A stretch of 64,000 nucleotides of DNA from positions 1-64,000 of the forward strand of contig JBDKTO010000067.1 in NCBI GenBank assembly GCA_039680175.1. The letters are read 5' to 3'. The notes beneath the pieces were generated by a model, which saw nothing but the letters and a program-made list of their open reading frames with translations, was not told the DNA's origin and did no database searches. This document shows positions 26,212-35,346 of this stretch, one piece after another. The first letter of the stretch is position 1, and every line of letters starts with the position of its first letter. Source of the stretch: Veillonellales bacterium (GTDB lineage: Bacteria > Bacillota > Negativicutes > JAAYSF01). Made by a program: the position numbers and the translations under genes.

Positions 26212-26240
26212 GAATGATAATTTTAAATTGTGTCATACTA
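26212..26240 (+). promoter_or_regulatory. Candidate sigma-G (forespore) promoter
   Basis: GAATG (26212-26216), a 17-base spacer and CATACTA (26234-26240) match the Bacillus sigma-G consensus (GHATR and CATnMTA) at every specified position. The predicted start is about 35 bases upstream of the carbohydrate-binding gene. The motif is short, so chance occurrence is possible in this AT-rich DNA. Confidence 0.4.
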
Positions 26241-26282
26241 AATTATGAATCTACAGTATCCAAATTATAAGGAGGAGATATA

Positions 26283-26603
26283 ATGCTTTTTAAAGCAAAC
26301 AGCAACGAGTATTTAGCCAATAGTGTAATTGTCAGCCCGACTAATCCCCATCCGGGTGAAGATGTGAAAATCAGTTATAATGGATTATTGCCCCAAAGTG
26401 GTGCTTCCTGTATTCAGGCCCATGTTGGGTTTGGCTTTGAGTGGCAGAATACTCAAGATGTGCATATGACTAGAACACCAGCTGGTTTTGAAGCTACTGT
26501 TATAGCTAACAATAACGATGCATTATGTGTCGCTTTTAAAGATTCAGCAAATAATTGGGACAATAACAACGGACTGAACTATAATTTTAATATCCACCAA
26601 TGA
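26283..26603 (+). CDS. Single-domain carbohydrate-binding protein (CBM25/53 starch-binding type)
   Basis: A 106-residue protein made only of one module. The 'SPTNPHPGEDVKISYNG' opening, the 'VGFGFEWQ' strand, 'MTRTPAGFEA' and the C-terminal 'NNWDNNNGLNYNF' are typical of starch-binding CBM25/CBM53 domains, with the aromatic residues that stack on glucan. There is no catalytic domain and no signal peptide, so it may act on intracellular glycogen or a spore polysaccharide. AGGAGGAG gives a very strong ribosome site. It has its own terminator and a sigma-G-like promoter. Confidence 0.85.
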   Translation: MLFKANSNEYLANSVIVSPTNPHPGEDVKISYNGLLPQSGASCIQAHVGFGFEWQNTQDVHMTRTPAGFEATVIANNNDALCVAFKDSANNWDNNNGLNYNFNIHQ

Positions 26604-26610
26604 GTGTAAA

Positions 26611-26646
26611 AGCCTGCCGCTTAAACTTGCGACAGGCTTAGTTTTT
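26611..26646 (+). terminator. Rho-independent terminator after the carbohydrate-binding gene
   Basis: GCCTGCCGC and GCGACAGGC pair with one mismatch around an 8-base loop and are followed by TTAGTTTTT. It lies 8 bases after the stop. Confidence 0.82.
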
Positions 26647-26664
26647 ATCATGCCTCTTCGGTGA

Positions 26665-26696
26665 CAAAAAAAATCCCGACAGCATTGTGCCGGGAT
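26665..26696 (-). terminator. Minus-strand terminator with no annotated gene above it
   Basis: Read on the minus strand, TCCCGGCA and TGTCGGGA pair fully (one G-U) around CAATGC and are followed by eight T. On the plus strand the same arms contain an A-C mismatch, which argues for minus-strand use. The nearest minus-strand features upstream are a candidate promoter at 26790-26819 and then a second terminator. Confidence 0.75.
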
Positions 26697-26783
26697 AAAA
26701 AGAGTGGATATGAATATTGGGGTGTCTAAGGTTTATAATAGACGGTGATTTTTAGAATTAATTTAGAATTCGCTAGCTAAAAT
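26665..26783 (-). ncRNA. Candidate small RNA
   Basis: A possible promoter (TTGTGA 26814-26819, 18-bp spacer, TATCAT 26790-26795, minus strand) starts transcription near 26783. A strong terminator ends it at about 26665, giving a transcript of about 118 bases with no credible coding frame. A second minus-strand terminator just upstream (26828-26859) would insulate it. This is inference from signals only. Confidence 0.3.
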
Positions 26784-26827
26784 AACAGTATGATAGGATA
26801 TTAAAGCCGCAAGTCACAATTTAATAC

Positions 26828-26859
26828 AAAAAAATCGCCCCATCCCGAAGGACAGAGCG
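26828..26859 (-). terminator. Strong minus-strand terminator with UUCG loop
   Basis: On the minus strand CGCTCTGTCC, TTCG, GGATGGGGCG pair over ten positions (G-U pairs included) and are followed by seven T. No intact minus-strand gene lies above it; it may mark a lost gene or end transcripts coming from the polymerase remnant. Confidence 0.78.
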
Positions 26860-27030
26860 GTAACTCTCATTTGTTGTCTAAGTGATCGGCAATACGTTTT
26901 GGCGTTGCTATTGGTTATTTATTTGAAGAAATAAAATCATGGATTGTTATATGTAAAAATTTATATTTTTTACTAACACTGCAGGGATTTATTACCAAAT
27001 GTAGAATTATGGAAATCAGGAGGTGGTTAT

Positions 27031-27625
27031 GTGCATAAAAGCACTTTATTTTTGTTAGTGGCCTGTTTAGTAGCTATGATTTAATTGAATATGCGAAAGA
27101 ACATCCAAGTAAAGTAAAGTTTGGCCATGCAGGCTTGCACATTCTACTAATACTAATATAGAACAAGTTCCCTTCCGCAGTGCAAGTGAATCAACCGCGG
27201 CTTTACTTGGCGGACATATTCAAGCAGCCCTTGCGTCTCAAACTATATTCAATGAATACATAAAATCAGGCACTATTAAAATTCTAGCAACAACAGGAGC
27301 AGAACGAGCAAAGGATCCATTATGGTCAAAAATACCTACTTTTAGTGAATAAGGATACAATATAATTATTAGCAACCGATTTGGAGTAGCAGCGTCTAAG
27401 GAATTGCCGATGGAAGTAAAAACCAAGCTGCTTAAAGGATTAAAAAAGATGATCGCTGATCCCGAATTTCAAAAGGATGTAGAAGGTCTAGGGTTGCAAG
27501 TGGAATATTCTGAATTGGATGAAACTCAAGCATATTTATTATCTGATAAACAAAATTTAGACAAAGCCGTGAATGAATCAGGTGTTATCGACCTAATCAA
27601 GAGTCAAAAAAATAGTAAAAACTAA
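27031..27625 (+). pseudogene. Decayed TctC-family tricarboxylate-binding protein
   Basis: A strong AGGAGGTGG site and a GTG (27031) begin a signal-peptide-like stretch (HKSTLFLLVACLVAM) that runs into a stop. It is followed at once by a TctC/Bug middle segment ('IEYAKEHPSKVKFGHAG', then 'TAALLGGHIQAAL'), an in-frame stop after 'WSKIPTFSE', and the C-terminal part (27404-27625). The N-terminal lobe is deleted and the ends are frameshifted. TctC proteins are periplasmic binders for tripartite tricarboxylate transporters; no tctA or tctB is present. Confidence 0.8.
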
Positions 27626-28123
27626 ACCCATACACAGCTGGGGAGAGGGGGGTTGTTTGTTGCTGCAACTGATTCGGCCAATACATAAACGCTCACTTTT
27701 ACATCTTCAATATTTATAAGGTCCCTAACCGTGCGGGTGCTATTCCCAACATAGAGTAAGCTCCCTATTAGCAACGGCCAAACTATTTCCTGGAAATTAT
27801 TTGCATTAACAATAGTTGTAGCGTCCGATTTTTTCATATCGCTGCCCAGTTTGCAAATACTTTATTCCATGAAACGCCGACGGATGAGGTTAGCCCGATT
27901 TCACTTTTAAACCGCTGCCGATTTTATCTGCGATTTGCTGACCATAAACTAACATCCGCACGGAACCGTGTTCACATCGATGTAGGCTAAGTACATAGCG
28001 CTTTACTATGTGTGTCGCCATCCAAAGTCCAATCAAACGCCCCCCTCTCCTTATGAATGATTTTCCGCAGCTGTAAGTATCAGCGCAACTCCGGACCATT
28101 TTTTCCTGTTGGTAGTTGTCCAA
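27622..28123 (-). pseudogene. Remnant of a Y-family DNA polymerase (DinB/UmuC, UvrX-like)
   Basis: Joining three minus-strand frames restores a stretch reading 'VYGQQIADKI', then 'RFKSEIGLTSSVGVSWNKV', then 'FAKLGSDMKKSDATT' and 'EIVWPLLIGSLLYVG'. This is the palm/thumb junction of translesion polymerases. Two single-base deletions break the frame: one in the codons after 'ADKI' and one in the lysine codon of 'FAKLG'. The N-terminal catalytic part and the little-finger domain are missing or unrecognisable. The 3' end touches the TctC pseudogene. Confidence 0.75.
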
Positions 28124-28139
28124 GTTTTAAGCTGGCCGA

Positions 28140-28283
28140 TTACTCGGCCTTTTTGAGTAAGTCCTTAGGCTCCGGGGTAAAAGCCCGTTCTAAATCATCC
28201 CAAAATATTTGTGGAGGCTTTTCCGGGGGATAACTCACTCCGTTTACAATAAAACCTTTAAAGACAATCTTTTTATCTTTCAT
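28140..28283 (-). CDS. Small hypothetical protein (47 aa) above the polymerase remnant
   Basis: A 47-residue basic/proline-containing protein begins at ATG 28283 behind a strong GGAGGGGTGAGG site. It has the string 'NGVSYPPEKPPQIFWDDL' and no known motif. It lies just upstream of the Y-family polymerase remnant, the position in which small YolD-like partners are found in Firmicutes, although no similarity to YolD can be claimed. A GGCCGA/TCGGCC hairpin overlaps its stop. Confidence 0.5.
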   Translation of the reverse strand: MKDKKIVFKGFIVNGVSYPPEKPPQIFWDDLERAFTPEPKDLLKKAE

Positions 28284-28643
28284 CCTCACCCCTCCCATAA
28301 AAGATATGCGGCTGATGATTGTCCACTTGAACATAATTTTTTAAAATCGGAAAATATCCGGTAACAATTATTTATAACTTGTATTTATAACTTGGTAGGA
28401 CATTTTTACTGATTACAGGAATGCTCCTCTACCCTTAACAGGATGAAATTCACGCTCAAAGCTGCTCGGGATCACTCATCCCGTCTACATCTGGTCAATC
28501 AGATTTTGAAGGTAGCCTCATCGTTCGCCGTGAGAAACGGATGAAAGCAGCGGATAAACTACTAGGAATATGTCCACCAAAAAATGATGCCAAAATATAA
28601 AAAAAGACACAGCATAATATATATGCATCTGGAGGTTATATCA
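28284..28643. other. Intergenic region between the small gene and the serine recombinase
   Basis: About 360 bases. It contains a 13-bp tandem repeat (28369-28394) and a plus-strand open stretch ending near 28601 ('SDFEGSLIVRREKRMKAADK') that reads like a protein tail but has no start or ribosome site. It may hold the recombinase promoter or the remnant of a lost gene. Confidence 0.4.
28369..28394. repeat. 13-bp perfect tandem direct repeat
   Basis: TATTTATAACTTG occurs twice head to tail (28369-28381 and 28382-28394) in the gap upstream of the serine recombinase. Possible meanings are slippage or a protein-binding pair. Confidence 0.7.
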
Positions 28644-30095
28644 ATGAACGCAATATACTGCCGGGTGTCAACCGATATACAGGCCGAACAAGGGTATTCT
28701 ATAGGTGACCAGATAAGAACATGCCACGCCCATGCTGCCAAACTCGGCCTAGAAGCTGTCGAATATATAGATGATGGGTATTCGGGCGAGTATCTAGAAA
28801 GGCCGGCACTAGACCATCTTAGAGATGATTTAAGGGCCAAACTAATACAGAACGTTATTATATATGACCCGGACCGGTTGAGCCGTAACCTGACAAACCA
28901 GCTCCTGCTTGCCGATGAAATAGAGAAAGCCGGCGCAAAACTATTTTTCGTCACTGGGGATTATGATGCCAGCCCTGAAGGAAGGCTATTTTTTTCTATT
29001 CGCGGAGCCATATCAGCATTTGAGAAGGCGAAAATCCGCGAACGTACTCTTCGGGGAAAGCGTTCAAAAGCACTATCAGGCAAGATCATTCAGAATGGAA
29101 AAGCCTATGGTTACAATTGGGATAAAGAAAACAGCATTTATATTGTCAACGATGAAGAAGCCGAAACGGTTAAGATTATCTACGAACTTTATTTAAGTCA
29201 GCGATTAACGGTAAAGGATATCGCAATATTGTTTCGCAGCAAGGGTATTGTAAACCGGCAGGGTAAGCCTTTCAGCATTTCCCATATTCATCGTATATTG
29301 AGCGACGAAAAATACGCCGGCACAAAGTGGTCATTCAAATATTATGAGAAAAAAATAAGCCAGTATAAAACTCATAAGACGAAACGGGACGAAAAAGAAT
29401 GGATCCGAATTTCTATCCCCCCTATCGTCACAGAGGAACAATTTAGAGCGGCCGAGAAAATATTAGATGCAAACCGCAGACGCAGCCCCCGTAATACAAA
29501 ACAGGAATACCTGCTCCGGGGATTTTTAAAGTGCGGCGTGTGCGGATACGGGTTGTCATCACACTACAAACTAAAACCATCGGGGAAGGAATACCGCTGG
29601 TACTCATGCAACTCAGGAACGATCGACAAAGCTCTCCACCCTTGCGGAAATCCTACTATTCAGTGTGAAAAGTTAGATAATTTCGTCTGGGAAATCTTTT
29701 GCAAGTACGCAAAACAAAAGGAAGGGATTTATTCTCTTCTGAGCGAAGAATCAACCGATAACAGCGAAAATTCCAGCAAGTTGATAAAGTATCAAGACCA
29801 GCTAAAAAAGCGTCAGCAAACGCTCACCAAGTGGGTTAGAACCGGAATGATTGAACCGGAAGATGCTGACAAAGAGATAGTAAGCATCGCAAAAGAACTG
29901 CGACAGATAAATGAAAGCGTCGCAAAATTATCTGTTCAGAAAAAGGAAAAGCAGCTCAAGGTAACAGCCAAAGAAATACTTGCGGCAAAATCATTTCAAG
30001 AGCGCCGTACCATTATAGAAAAACTAAATTGGGTGTTCGTGGTGGACAACACCGGACTCGAGACGATAGTTGAGTTTACCCTTGGTACCGTTTGA
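28644..30095 (+). CDS. Large serine recombinase (site-specific integrase)
   Basis: The 483-residue protein has a resolvase N-terminal domain with nucleophile Ser9 ('YCRVSTDIQ') and the 'DRLSRN' block, a recombinase domain ('YAGTKWSFKYY'), a zinc-ribbon ('CGVCGYGLS' and later cysteines) and a C-terminal coiled coil (about 390-460). This is the integrase type of Firmicutes prophages and conjugative elements, related to SpoIVCA and TnpX. ATG 28644 with GGAGG upstream is chosen. Its 3' end lies directly on the break in feoB, so this is the edge of an inserted element. No other element genes are recognisable nearby. Confidence 0.93.
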   Translation: MNAIYCRVSTDIQAEQGYSIGDQIRTCHAHAAKLGLEAVEYIDDGYSGEYLERPALDHLRDDLRAKLIQNVIIYDPDRLSRNLTNQLLLADEIEKAGAKLFFVTGDYDASPEGRLFFSIRGAISAFEKAKIRERTLRGKRSKALSGKIIQNGKAYGYNWDKENSIYIVNDEEAETVKIIYELYLSQRLTVKDIAILFRSKGIVNRQGKPFSISHIHRILSDEKYAGTKWSFKYYEKKISQYKTHKTKRDEKEWIRISIPPIVTEEQFRAAEKILDANRRRSPRNTKQEYLLRGFLKCGVCGYGLSSHYKLKPSGKEYRWYSCNSGTIDKALHPCGNPTIQCEKLDNFVWEIFCKYAKQKEGIYSLLSEESTDNSENSSKLIKYQDQLKKRQQTLTKWVRTGMIEPEDADKEIVSIAKELRQINESVAKLSVQKKEKQLKVTAKEILAAKSFQERRTIIEKLNWVFVVDNTGLETIVEFTLGTV

Positions 30096-31348
30096 ATTGT
30101 ACGGCTTACCATAATAGCCATTGTGCCGCAGCCGAGTCCCAAAGTAATCGGAATCACGGCGCGCCCATTTAAGCCAAAATATTTGAATAATTTGTCAACC
30201 AGCATCGCCAACCGAGGCAGATAACCGCAGTCCTCCAGAATGGCAAAAACAAAAAAAAACGTACCGACAATTGGTAAAATAATGGCAACAGCATACCGAA
30301 TCCCCAGTGAAAATATACCGTATTCTCCGACCAGCATGGACTGAACCCATTCCCAAGGAATATAATCATCTGCCATAGCTTCGGCGATAGGATTTATAAT
30401 TTCGGAAAAAAGATAGGTGTCTAGATAATCAACTAAGAATCCGGCACCAAATTTACCAACAAATTGATACAAGCCAAAATATAAAATCAATATCAAAATG
30501 GGAATTCCTGTTGCCGGCTCCCGTGCCCAGCGACCTAACTGCTCATATTTATTTTCTCGTTTTCCCTGACTATATTTCACAGTGCAACTTAAAATTTTAT
30601 CAATCATTTTCTGCCGTTCTAACGTCAATACACATTCCAGATTATGTTGATATTGCTCTGCCAGGGTTTGAATAATCGTTGTTATTTCAGCAATTCTTTC
30701 TTCCTGCTGTACAAATTTTAGCATTGCCTCATCCTCTTGAATCAGAAGCAACGATACCATGCGTTTTGATATTCCATAATCCGCCAGCAGTATACTGCTG
30801 ATTTCGGTAATGCTTGCTTCAATATCTTCAGAAAAATTCAAATGGAGGGCCGCCCCATATTTATATTGGTAAACTTCCTGCTTCAATTTGCCAATTCCAA
30901 TTTTTTTAACTGCCACAGTAGCATTTACGGGAATCCCTAACAGGGAAGCTAATCGCTCACTATCAATATGTATTCCCATTTGACGGGCCTCATCGATCAG
31001 ATTAAGATTTAAAATCACCGGAAAACCTGCATCCAGCAACTGCAGCGTTAGAAACAGCATCCGGCGAATATTTTTCGCATCAATTACATGAATGACTATA
31101 TCCGGATGTTCCCGGCAAAGCAATTTACGGGTTACCCGCTCCTCGTCAGTAATAGGCATGAAGGAATAGAGCCCCGGAGTATCAATAACTTCATAGGTTT
31201 TACCATAAATTCGACATTGACCGCGAGACACATCAACGGTTGTCCCCGGATAGTTAGATACCGTTACATACGTTCCTGTCAGCTCATTGAATAGTACACT
31301 TTTTCCCACATTCGGCGACCCCACCAGGACAATCTTCTCCAACTTCAT
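30096..31348 (-). pseudogene. feoB: Ferrous iron transporter FeoB, truncated by the recombinase element
   Basis: The minus-strand frame encodes the NFeoB GTPase domain (P-loop 'GSPNVGKSVLFNELTG', G3 'DTPG', G4 'NLID') and the start of the permease with the first Gate segment. Similarity ends at 'GTMAIMVSRT'. Beyond it the frame runs antisense through the recombinase gene and stops at 29996. The second Gate domain and C terminus, roughly the last 200 residues, are absent and not found elsewhere in the window. FeoB imports Fe2+ using GTP. The start is ATG 31348 or ATG 31360. Confidence 0.88.
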
Positions 31349-31433
31349 TCCCCCGCCCATTCTTCAGTGATCCGATATCCTGCTATTTTCTATTCAATCG
31401 TCACCTGAAATATGAACAAAGAATGATCAATAT

Positions 31434-31470
31434 AAAAGCGCGCATTCCGTGTGCGGAGATACGCGCTTTT
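31434..31470 (-). terminator. Rho-independent terminator after proS
   Basis: AAAAGCGCG and CGCGCTTTT pair over nine positions around a loop that contains a second small stem. It lies just past the proS stop and ends the ispG-proS transcript before feoB. Confidence 0.85.
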
Positions 31471-31479
31471 ATTTCCTGA

Positions 31480-33183
31480 TTAGAGAACAGCCAACAAAGA
31501 CTGAATCTGCGTAATATAATCTTCCCTGCCATAATAAAAAACTTCACCGGTACGACGCACTTTTACTTCGATTGCGTTTTCATTCATGGCTTTCGGACCA
31601 ATAGTAACTTTTAGCGGATAACCAATCAGATCCGCATCTTTAAATTTAACGCCAGGCCGCTCATTGCGGTCATCCAACACGGTTTCGACTCCCGCGTCGC
31701 TTAATTCCTGGTATACTTTTTCAGCCAATGCCATTTGTCCGGCATCCTTACTGCTGATGGGTATAACAGCTGCATGAAAAGGCGCTATCGCTGCCGGCCA
31801 GATGATCCCATGTTCATCATTATTTTGTTCAATCGCCGCCGCCATCGTTCTGCTGACTCCAATGCCATAGCATCCCATAACCATCGGTTTTTCCTTGCCG
31901 TTTACATCCAAATAAGTGGCTTTTAGTGCCTCGCTATATTTTGTATGCAGTTTGAATACTTGTCCCACCTCAATTCCACGGGCAGTTTGGAGTGGAGCGC
32001 CGCAATGAGGACAAGGATCGTTTTTTTGAATCAGGCGAATATCGGAAACTATCGTAGCGCTAAAGTCACGGGCAGGATTGACATTAACATAATGTTGATC
32101 CTGCTTATTGGCGCCGCATACGGCATTATACATTCCCATAACGGTCGGATCCGCAATAATGGTGGCGTTCTGTATTCCAACCGGTCCGATAAATCCGGCG
32201 AAACTCCCAAGAACATCATGAATCGCTTTCCCCGAAGCCAGTTCAATAAACAGACAATTCAAGGCGTTTTTCACTTTGATGTCATTCACTTCATGATCGC
32301 CCCGCACCAAGGCTAACACCAAACCTTTATCGGTCTCATACGCAATTGTTTTTATGGTTTTCTCCGGTTTGATTTTTAAAAATCCGGTAACATCATGAAT
32401 GGATTTTGTTCCCGGTGTATCCTTGATTGTTAGGGGATTTAACGGCTCTGCTGCCGCAGGGATCAGCTGTAGTTCAGCCTTCTCAACATTGGCGGCATAA
32501 TCACACTGAGGACAATATACGATGGCCGCCTCACCGGAATCGGCGATCACCATGAACTCATGAGTACCGCTGCCGCCGATTGCGCCGGCATCCGCTTCTA
32601 CGGCACGGAATTTCAGTCCGCAGCGAGTGAATATTTTAGTGTATGCATCATACATCTTTTTATAACTTATATCCAGACCGGCTTCATCCAAATCAAAAGA
32701 ATACAGATCCTTCATCACAAACTCCCGACCACGCATTAATCCAAACCGCGGCCGGATCTCATCCCGATACTTGTTCTGAATTTGATATAACAGCAGCGGC
32801 AATTGCCGATAAGAACGAACATCTGTTCTTACTAAAGCTGTAATCATCTCTTCATGGGTAGGGCCAAGACAAAAGTTACGGTCATGCCGATCTTTTAACC
32901 GGAACATCTCGTCCCCATAGACACTCCAGCGCCCGGTTTCCTGCCACATTTCAGCCGGTTGGATAATCGGCATCAACAATTCTTGCCCGCCCTGCGCATC
33001 CATTTCTTCTCGGACAATAGTTTCAATCTTTTTCAAAACCCGCCAGGTTAGCGGCAGATACGTATAGATGCCACCAGCTGCTTTACGGAGCATGCCGGCC
33101 CGTAACATAAGCTGATGACTTACCACTTCGGCTTCTGCGGGCGTTTCCCGCAAAGTCGGAGCATATAGCTGTGAAACTCGCAT
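31480..33183 (-). CDS. proS: Prolyl-tRNA synthetase
   Basis: Charges tRNA-Pro. The 567-residue protein is the bacterial class II type with the editing insertion between motifs 2 and 3. Motif 2 is visible as '[17 protein letters not shown]' and motif 3 near '[14 protein letters not shown]', followed by the anticodon-binding domain. It begins 3 bases after ispG, in the conserved rseP-ispG-proS order of clostridia. Confidence 0.97.
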   Translation of the reverse strand: MRVSQLYAPTLRETPAEAEVVSHQLMLRAGMLRKAAGGIYTYLPLTWRVLKKIETIVREEMDAQGGQELLMPIIQPAEMWQETGRWSVYGDEMFRLKDRHDRNFCLGPTHEEMITALVRTDVRSYRQLPLLLYQIQNKYRDEIRPRFGLMRGREFVMKDLYSFDLDEAGLDISYKKMYDAYTKIFTRCGLKFRAVEADAGAIGGSGTHEFMVIADSGEAAIVYCPQCDYAANVEKAELQLIPAAAEPLNPLTIKDTPGTKSIHDVTGFLKIKPEKTIKTIAYETDKGLVLALVRGDHEVNDIKVKNALNCLFIELASGKAIHDVLGSFAGFIGPVGIQNATIIADPTVMGMYNAVCGANKQDQHYVNVNPARDFSATIVSDIRLIQKNDPCPHCGAPLQTARGIEVGQVFKLHTKYSEALKATYLDVNGKEKPMVMGCYGIGVSRTMAAAIEQNNDEHGIIWPAAIAPFHAAVIPISSKDAGQMALAEKVYQELSDAGVETVLDDRNERPGVKFKDADLIGYPLKVTIGPKAMNENAIEVKVRRTGEVFYYGREDYITQIQSLLAVL

Positions 33184-33186
33184 CTT

Positions 33187-34266
33187 TTATTTTTCCTCCT
33201 TGAGTATTTTATCAATTTCCTGAAAAAGTGCTGACAATAATTCGTTTTCCGGTACTTTTTTAAGAACTTTGCCCTTTCGGAACACCAAGCCCTCGCCTTT
33301 ACCACCGGCGATACCGATATCTGCTTCTTGGGCTTCCCCCGGTCCATTGACTACGCACCCCATTACAGCTACTTTCAATGGAGATTTAATCCGGGCAAGA
33401 CGTTCCTCCACCTGGCGGGCTATCACCGCCAAATCAATTCCGCAGCGACCGCAAGTCGGACAGGATATTAAAGTAGGTCCATATTCTCTTAGACCTAAAG
33501 ATTGCAGGATTTCTTTAGCAATATAAACTTCTTCCACCGGATCACCGGTCAGTGAAACCCGGATGGTATCACCAATGCCCTGAGCCAATAAAGCTCCGAT
33601 TCCAACTGCCGATTTGACTACTCCTGATTTAATGGTTCCTGCCTCAGTAATGCCTAAATGAAGTGGATAATCCACCGTCTCGGACATTAGCCGATAAGCA
33701 CCGATTGTTAAGGGCACGTCATGGGCTTTTAAAGATACTTTTATATCATGAAAATCCAATCTCTCCAAAATAGCAATATGGTGCAACGCACTTTCCACCA
33801 ATGCTTCGGGAGTCGGATGTCCACCATGCTTCACGAGTATTTTTTTATCTAAAGAACCGGCATTTACACCAATTCGAATGGGAATATGCCGTTTTTTTGC
33901 CATTTTAACAACAATGGCAATCTGTTCCGGATCGCCAATATTCCCGGGATTCAATCGTAGTGCATCAATACCGCTGTCCATGGCTGCCATTGCCAAACGA
34001 TAGTCAAAATGTATATCTGCAATCAACGGTAAATCGACGCAATTTTTGATTTGTTCCAGTGCCTTTGCCGCTGCCATATCCGGCACCGCCAGCCTGACAA
34101 TATCGCAGCCTGCCTGAGCCAGCTGTTTAATTTGGGCTACGGTTGCAGCGACATGATCCGTCTTGGTATTTGTCATAGATTGTACGGAAACAGGAGCGTT
34201 CCCACCTACCGCTACTTTCCCGATATATACAGTTTTTGTCTGTTTACGTTCTATCATTTCATTCAT
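33187..34266 (-). CDS. ispG: 4-hydroxy-3-methylbut-2-en-1-yl diphosphate synthase
   Basis: IspG makes HMBPP from methylerythritol cyclodiphosphate. The 359-residue protein has the N-terminal TIM barrel opening 'VSVQSMTNT', the 'LNPGNIGD' block, and the C-terminal [4Fe-4S] ligands in 'SCPTCGRC' with '[10 protein letters not shown]'. ATG 34266 and 34257 are both possible. It is coexpressed with dxr, the pathway's committed step, across rseP. Confidence 0.96.
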   Translation of the reverse strand: MNEMIERKQTKTVYIGKVAVGGNAPVSVQSMTNTKTDHVAATVAQIKQLAQAGCDIVRLAVPDMAAAKALEQIKNCVDLPLIADIHFDYRLAMAAMDSGIDALRLNPGNIGDPEQIAIVVKMAKKRHIPIRIGVNAGSLDKKILVKHGGHPTPEALVESALHHIAILERLDFHDIKVSLKAHDVPLTIGAYRLMSETVDYPLHLGITEAGTIKSGVVKSAVGIGALLAQGIGDTIRVSLTGDPVEEVYIAKEILQSLGLREYGPTLISCPTCGRCGIDLAVIARQVEERLARIKSPLKVAVMGCVVNGPGEAQEADIGIAGGKGEGLVFRKGKVLKKVPENELLSALFQEIDKILKEEK

Positions 34267-34280
34267 CCCGTTTCAAAGTA

Positions 34281-35312
34281 TTAAAAGAGCTTTAATCTGG
34301 CCACATCACTAAAAGTAGCAACCACCATGAGCAGCATCAGCAGCGCAAAGCCAATCATCTGGATAATTTGCATACTGGATTTGTTCATAGGCTTACCGCG
34401 AATTCCCTCTATCGTAAGAGCAACCACATGCCCTCCATCTAACACCGGCACTGGTAATAGATTGATTAATCCTAAATTAATGCTTAAAAACGCCGTAAAC
34501 TGCAGCAAGGGAATCACTCCCAGCTGAGCAACCTCACCGGCCATCTGGGCTACGCCAATAGGGCCTGCCACTTCAGCCGCGATTTTCCCAGTAATCATCT
34601 GAGCAATACCGACTACCATGCTGTTAGCTACCATATAAGTCTGTTTTAATGCCAGTCCAACCGATTCCAGCACCCCCGGCTGATAATTATTGATAATCGG
34701 CATAATACCAATAATACCCCGATTGAGTTTTTGATCATATTCCGGCACAAGGGTTACATCATACGCTGACCCGTCACGTTGAAAACGAATCGCCAGATTG
34801 TTACCGGCATTGCTTTGAATAGCGGTAACAAAATCCTTCCATTCTTCCACCGGAACATTATTAATTGTCAAAACTTGATCACCGGGAAGCATACCAGCCT
34901 GAGCCGCCGGCTTATCCGGCATAATACTACCCACAATCGGTTGATTGGAAGGCGTATCAATACCCGCACTGACAAAAACAAGAAAAAATAAAATGACCGG
35001 TAAAATAAAATTCATCGCCGACCCTGCCACGATAACAATCATCCTGGACAAAACCGATTTGGCAAAAAAAGAACGCTCATCCTGCTCTTCATCCGGATCC
35101 ATGCCCGCAATTTTATTGAAACCGCCTAACGGTATAATTCGCAGTGAATATAAAGTTTCACCATATTGTCGGCTCAATAATTTAGGACCGAACCCAATTG
35201 CAAACTCATCTACCCGCATTCCCACAAGCTTCGCCGTCATGAAATGCCCCAGCTCGTGAAAAAAAATCAAGATACCAAACACAAAAATGGTGGCAATAAG
35301 GGTTGTCGACAT
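34281..35312 (-). CDS. rseP: Site-2 intramembrane metalloprotease RseP
   Basis: The 343-residue polytopic membrane zinc protease has HELGH in its first helix (residues 19-23), a central PDZ domain ('AGMLPGDQVLTINN') and the third zinc ligand in 'VPVLDGGH'. It cleaves transmembrane segments such as anti-sigma factors, as RasP does in Bacillus. ATG 35312 is preceded by AGGTGA; a TTG at 35318 is less likely. It is embedded between dxr and ispG. Confidence 0.95.
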   Translation of the reverse strand: MSTTLIATIFVFGILIFFHELGHFMTAKLVGMRVDEFAIGFGPKLLSRQYGETLYSLRIIPLGGFNKIAGMDPDEEQDERSFFAKSVLSRMIVIVAGSAMNFILPVILFFLVFVSAGIDTPSNQPIVGSIMPDKPAAQAGMLPGDQVLTINNVPVEEWKDFVTAIQSNAGNNLAIRFQRDGSAYDVTLVPEYDQKLNRGIIGIMPIINNYQPGVLESVGLALKQTYMVANSMVVGIAQMITGKIAAEVAGPIGVAQMAGEVAQLGVIPLLQFTAFLSINLGLINLLPVPVLDGGHVVALTIEGIRGKPMNKSSMQIIQMIGFALLMLLMVVATFSDVARLKLF

Positions 35313-35346
35313 GAACAATCACCTGCCTGCTAATATTTTTTCAAGA

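Noticed and set aside
28446-28601. Plus-strand stretch ending in '...VRREKRMKAADK...' that looks like a protein tail
   Set aside because: It has no start codon or ribosome site and no recognisable family; kept only as a note on the intergenic region.
28562-28954. 130-residue minus-strand open frame
   Set aside because: Antisense to the N-terminal coding part of the serine recombinase; Ser-rich shadow composition.
29996-30095. 3' end of the feoB open frame
   Set aside because: These codons are antisense to the recombinase gene and show no FeoB similarity; the real feoB coding ends at about 30096.
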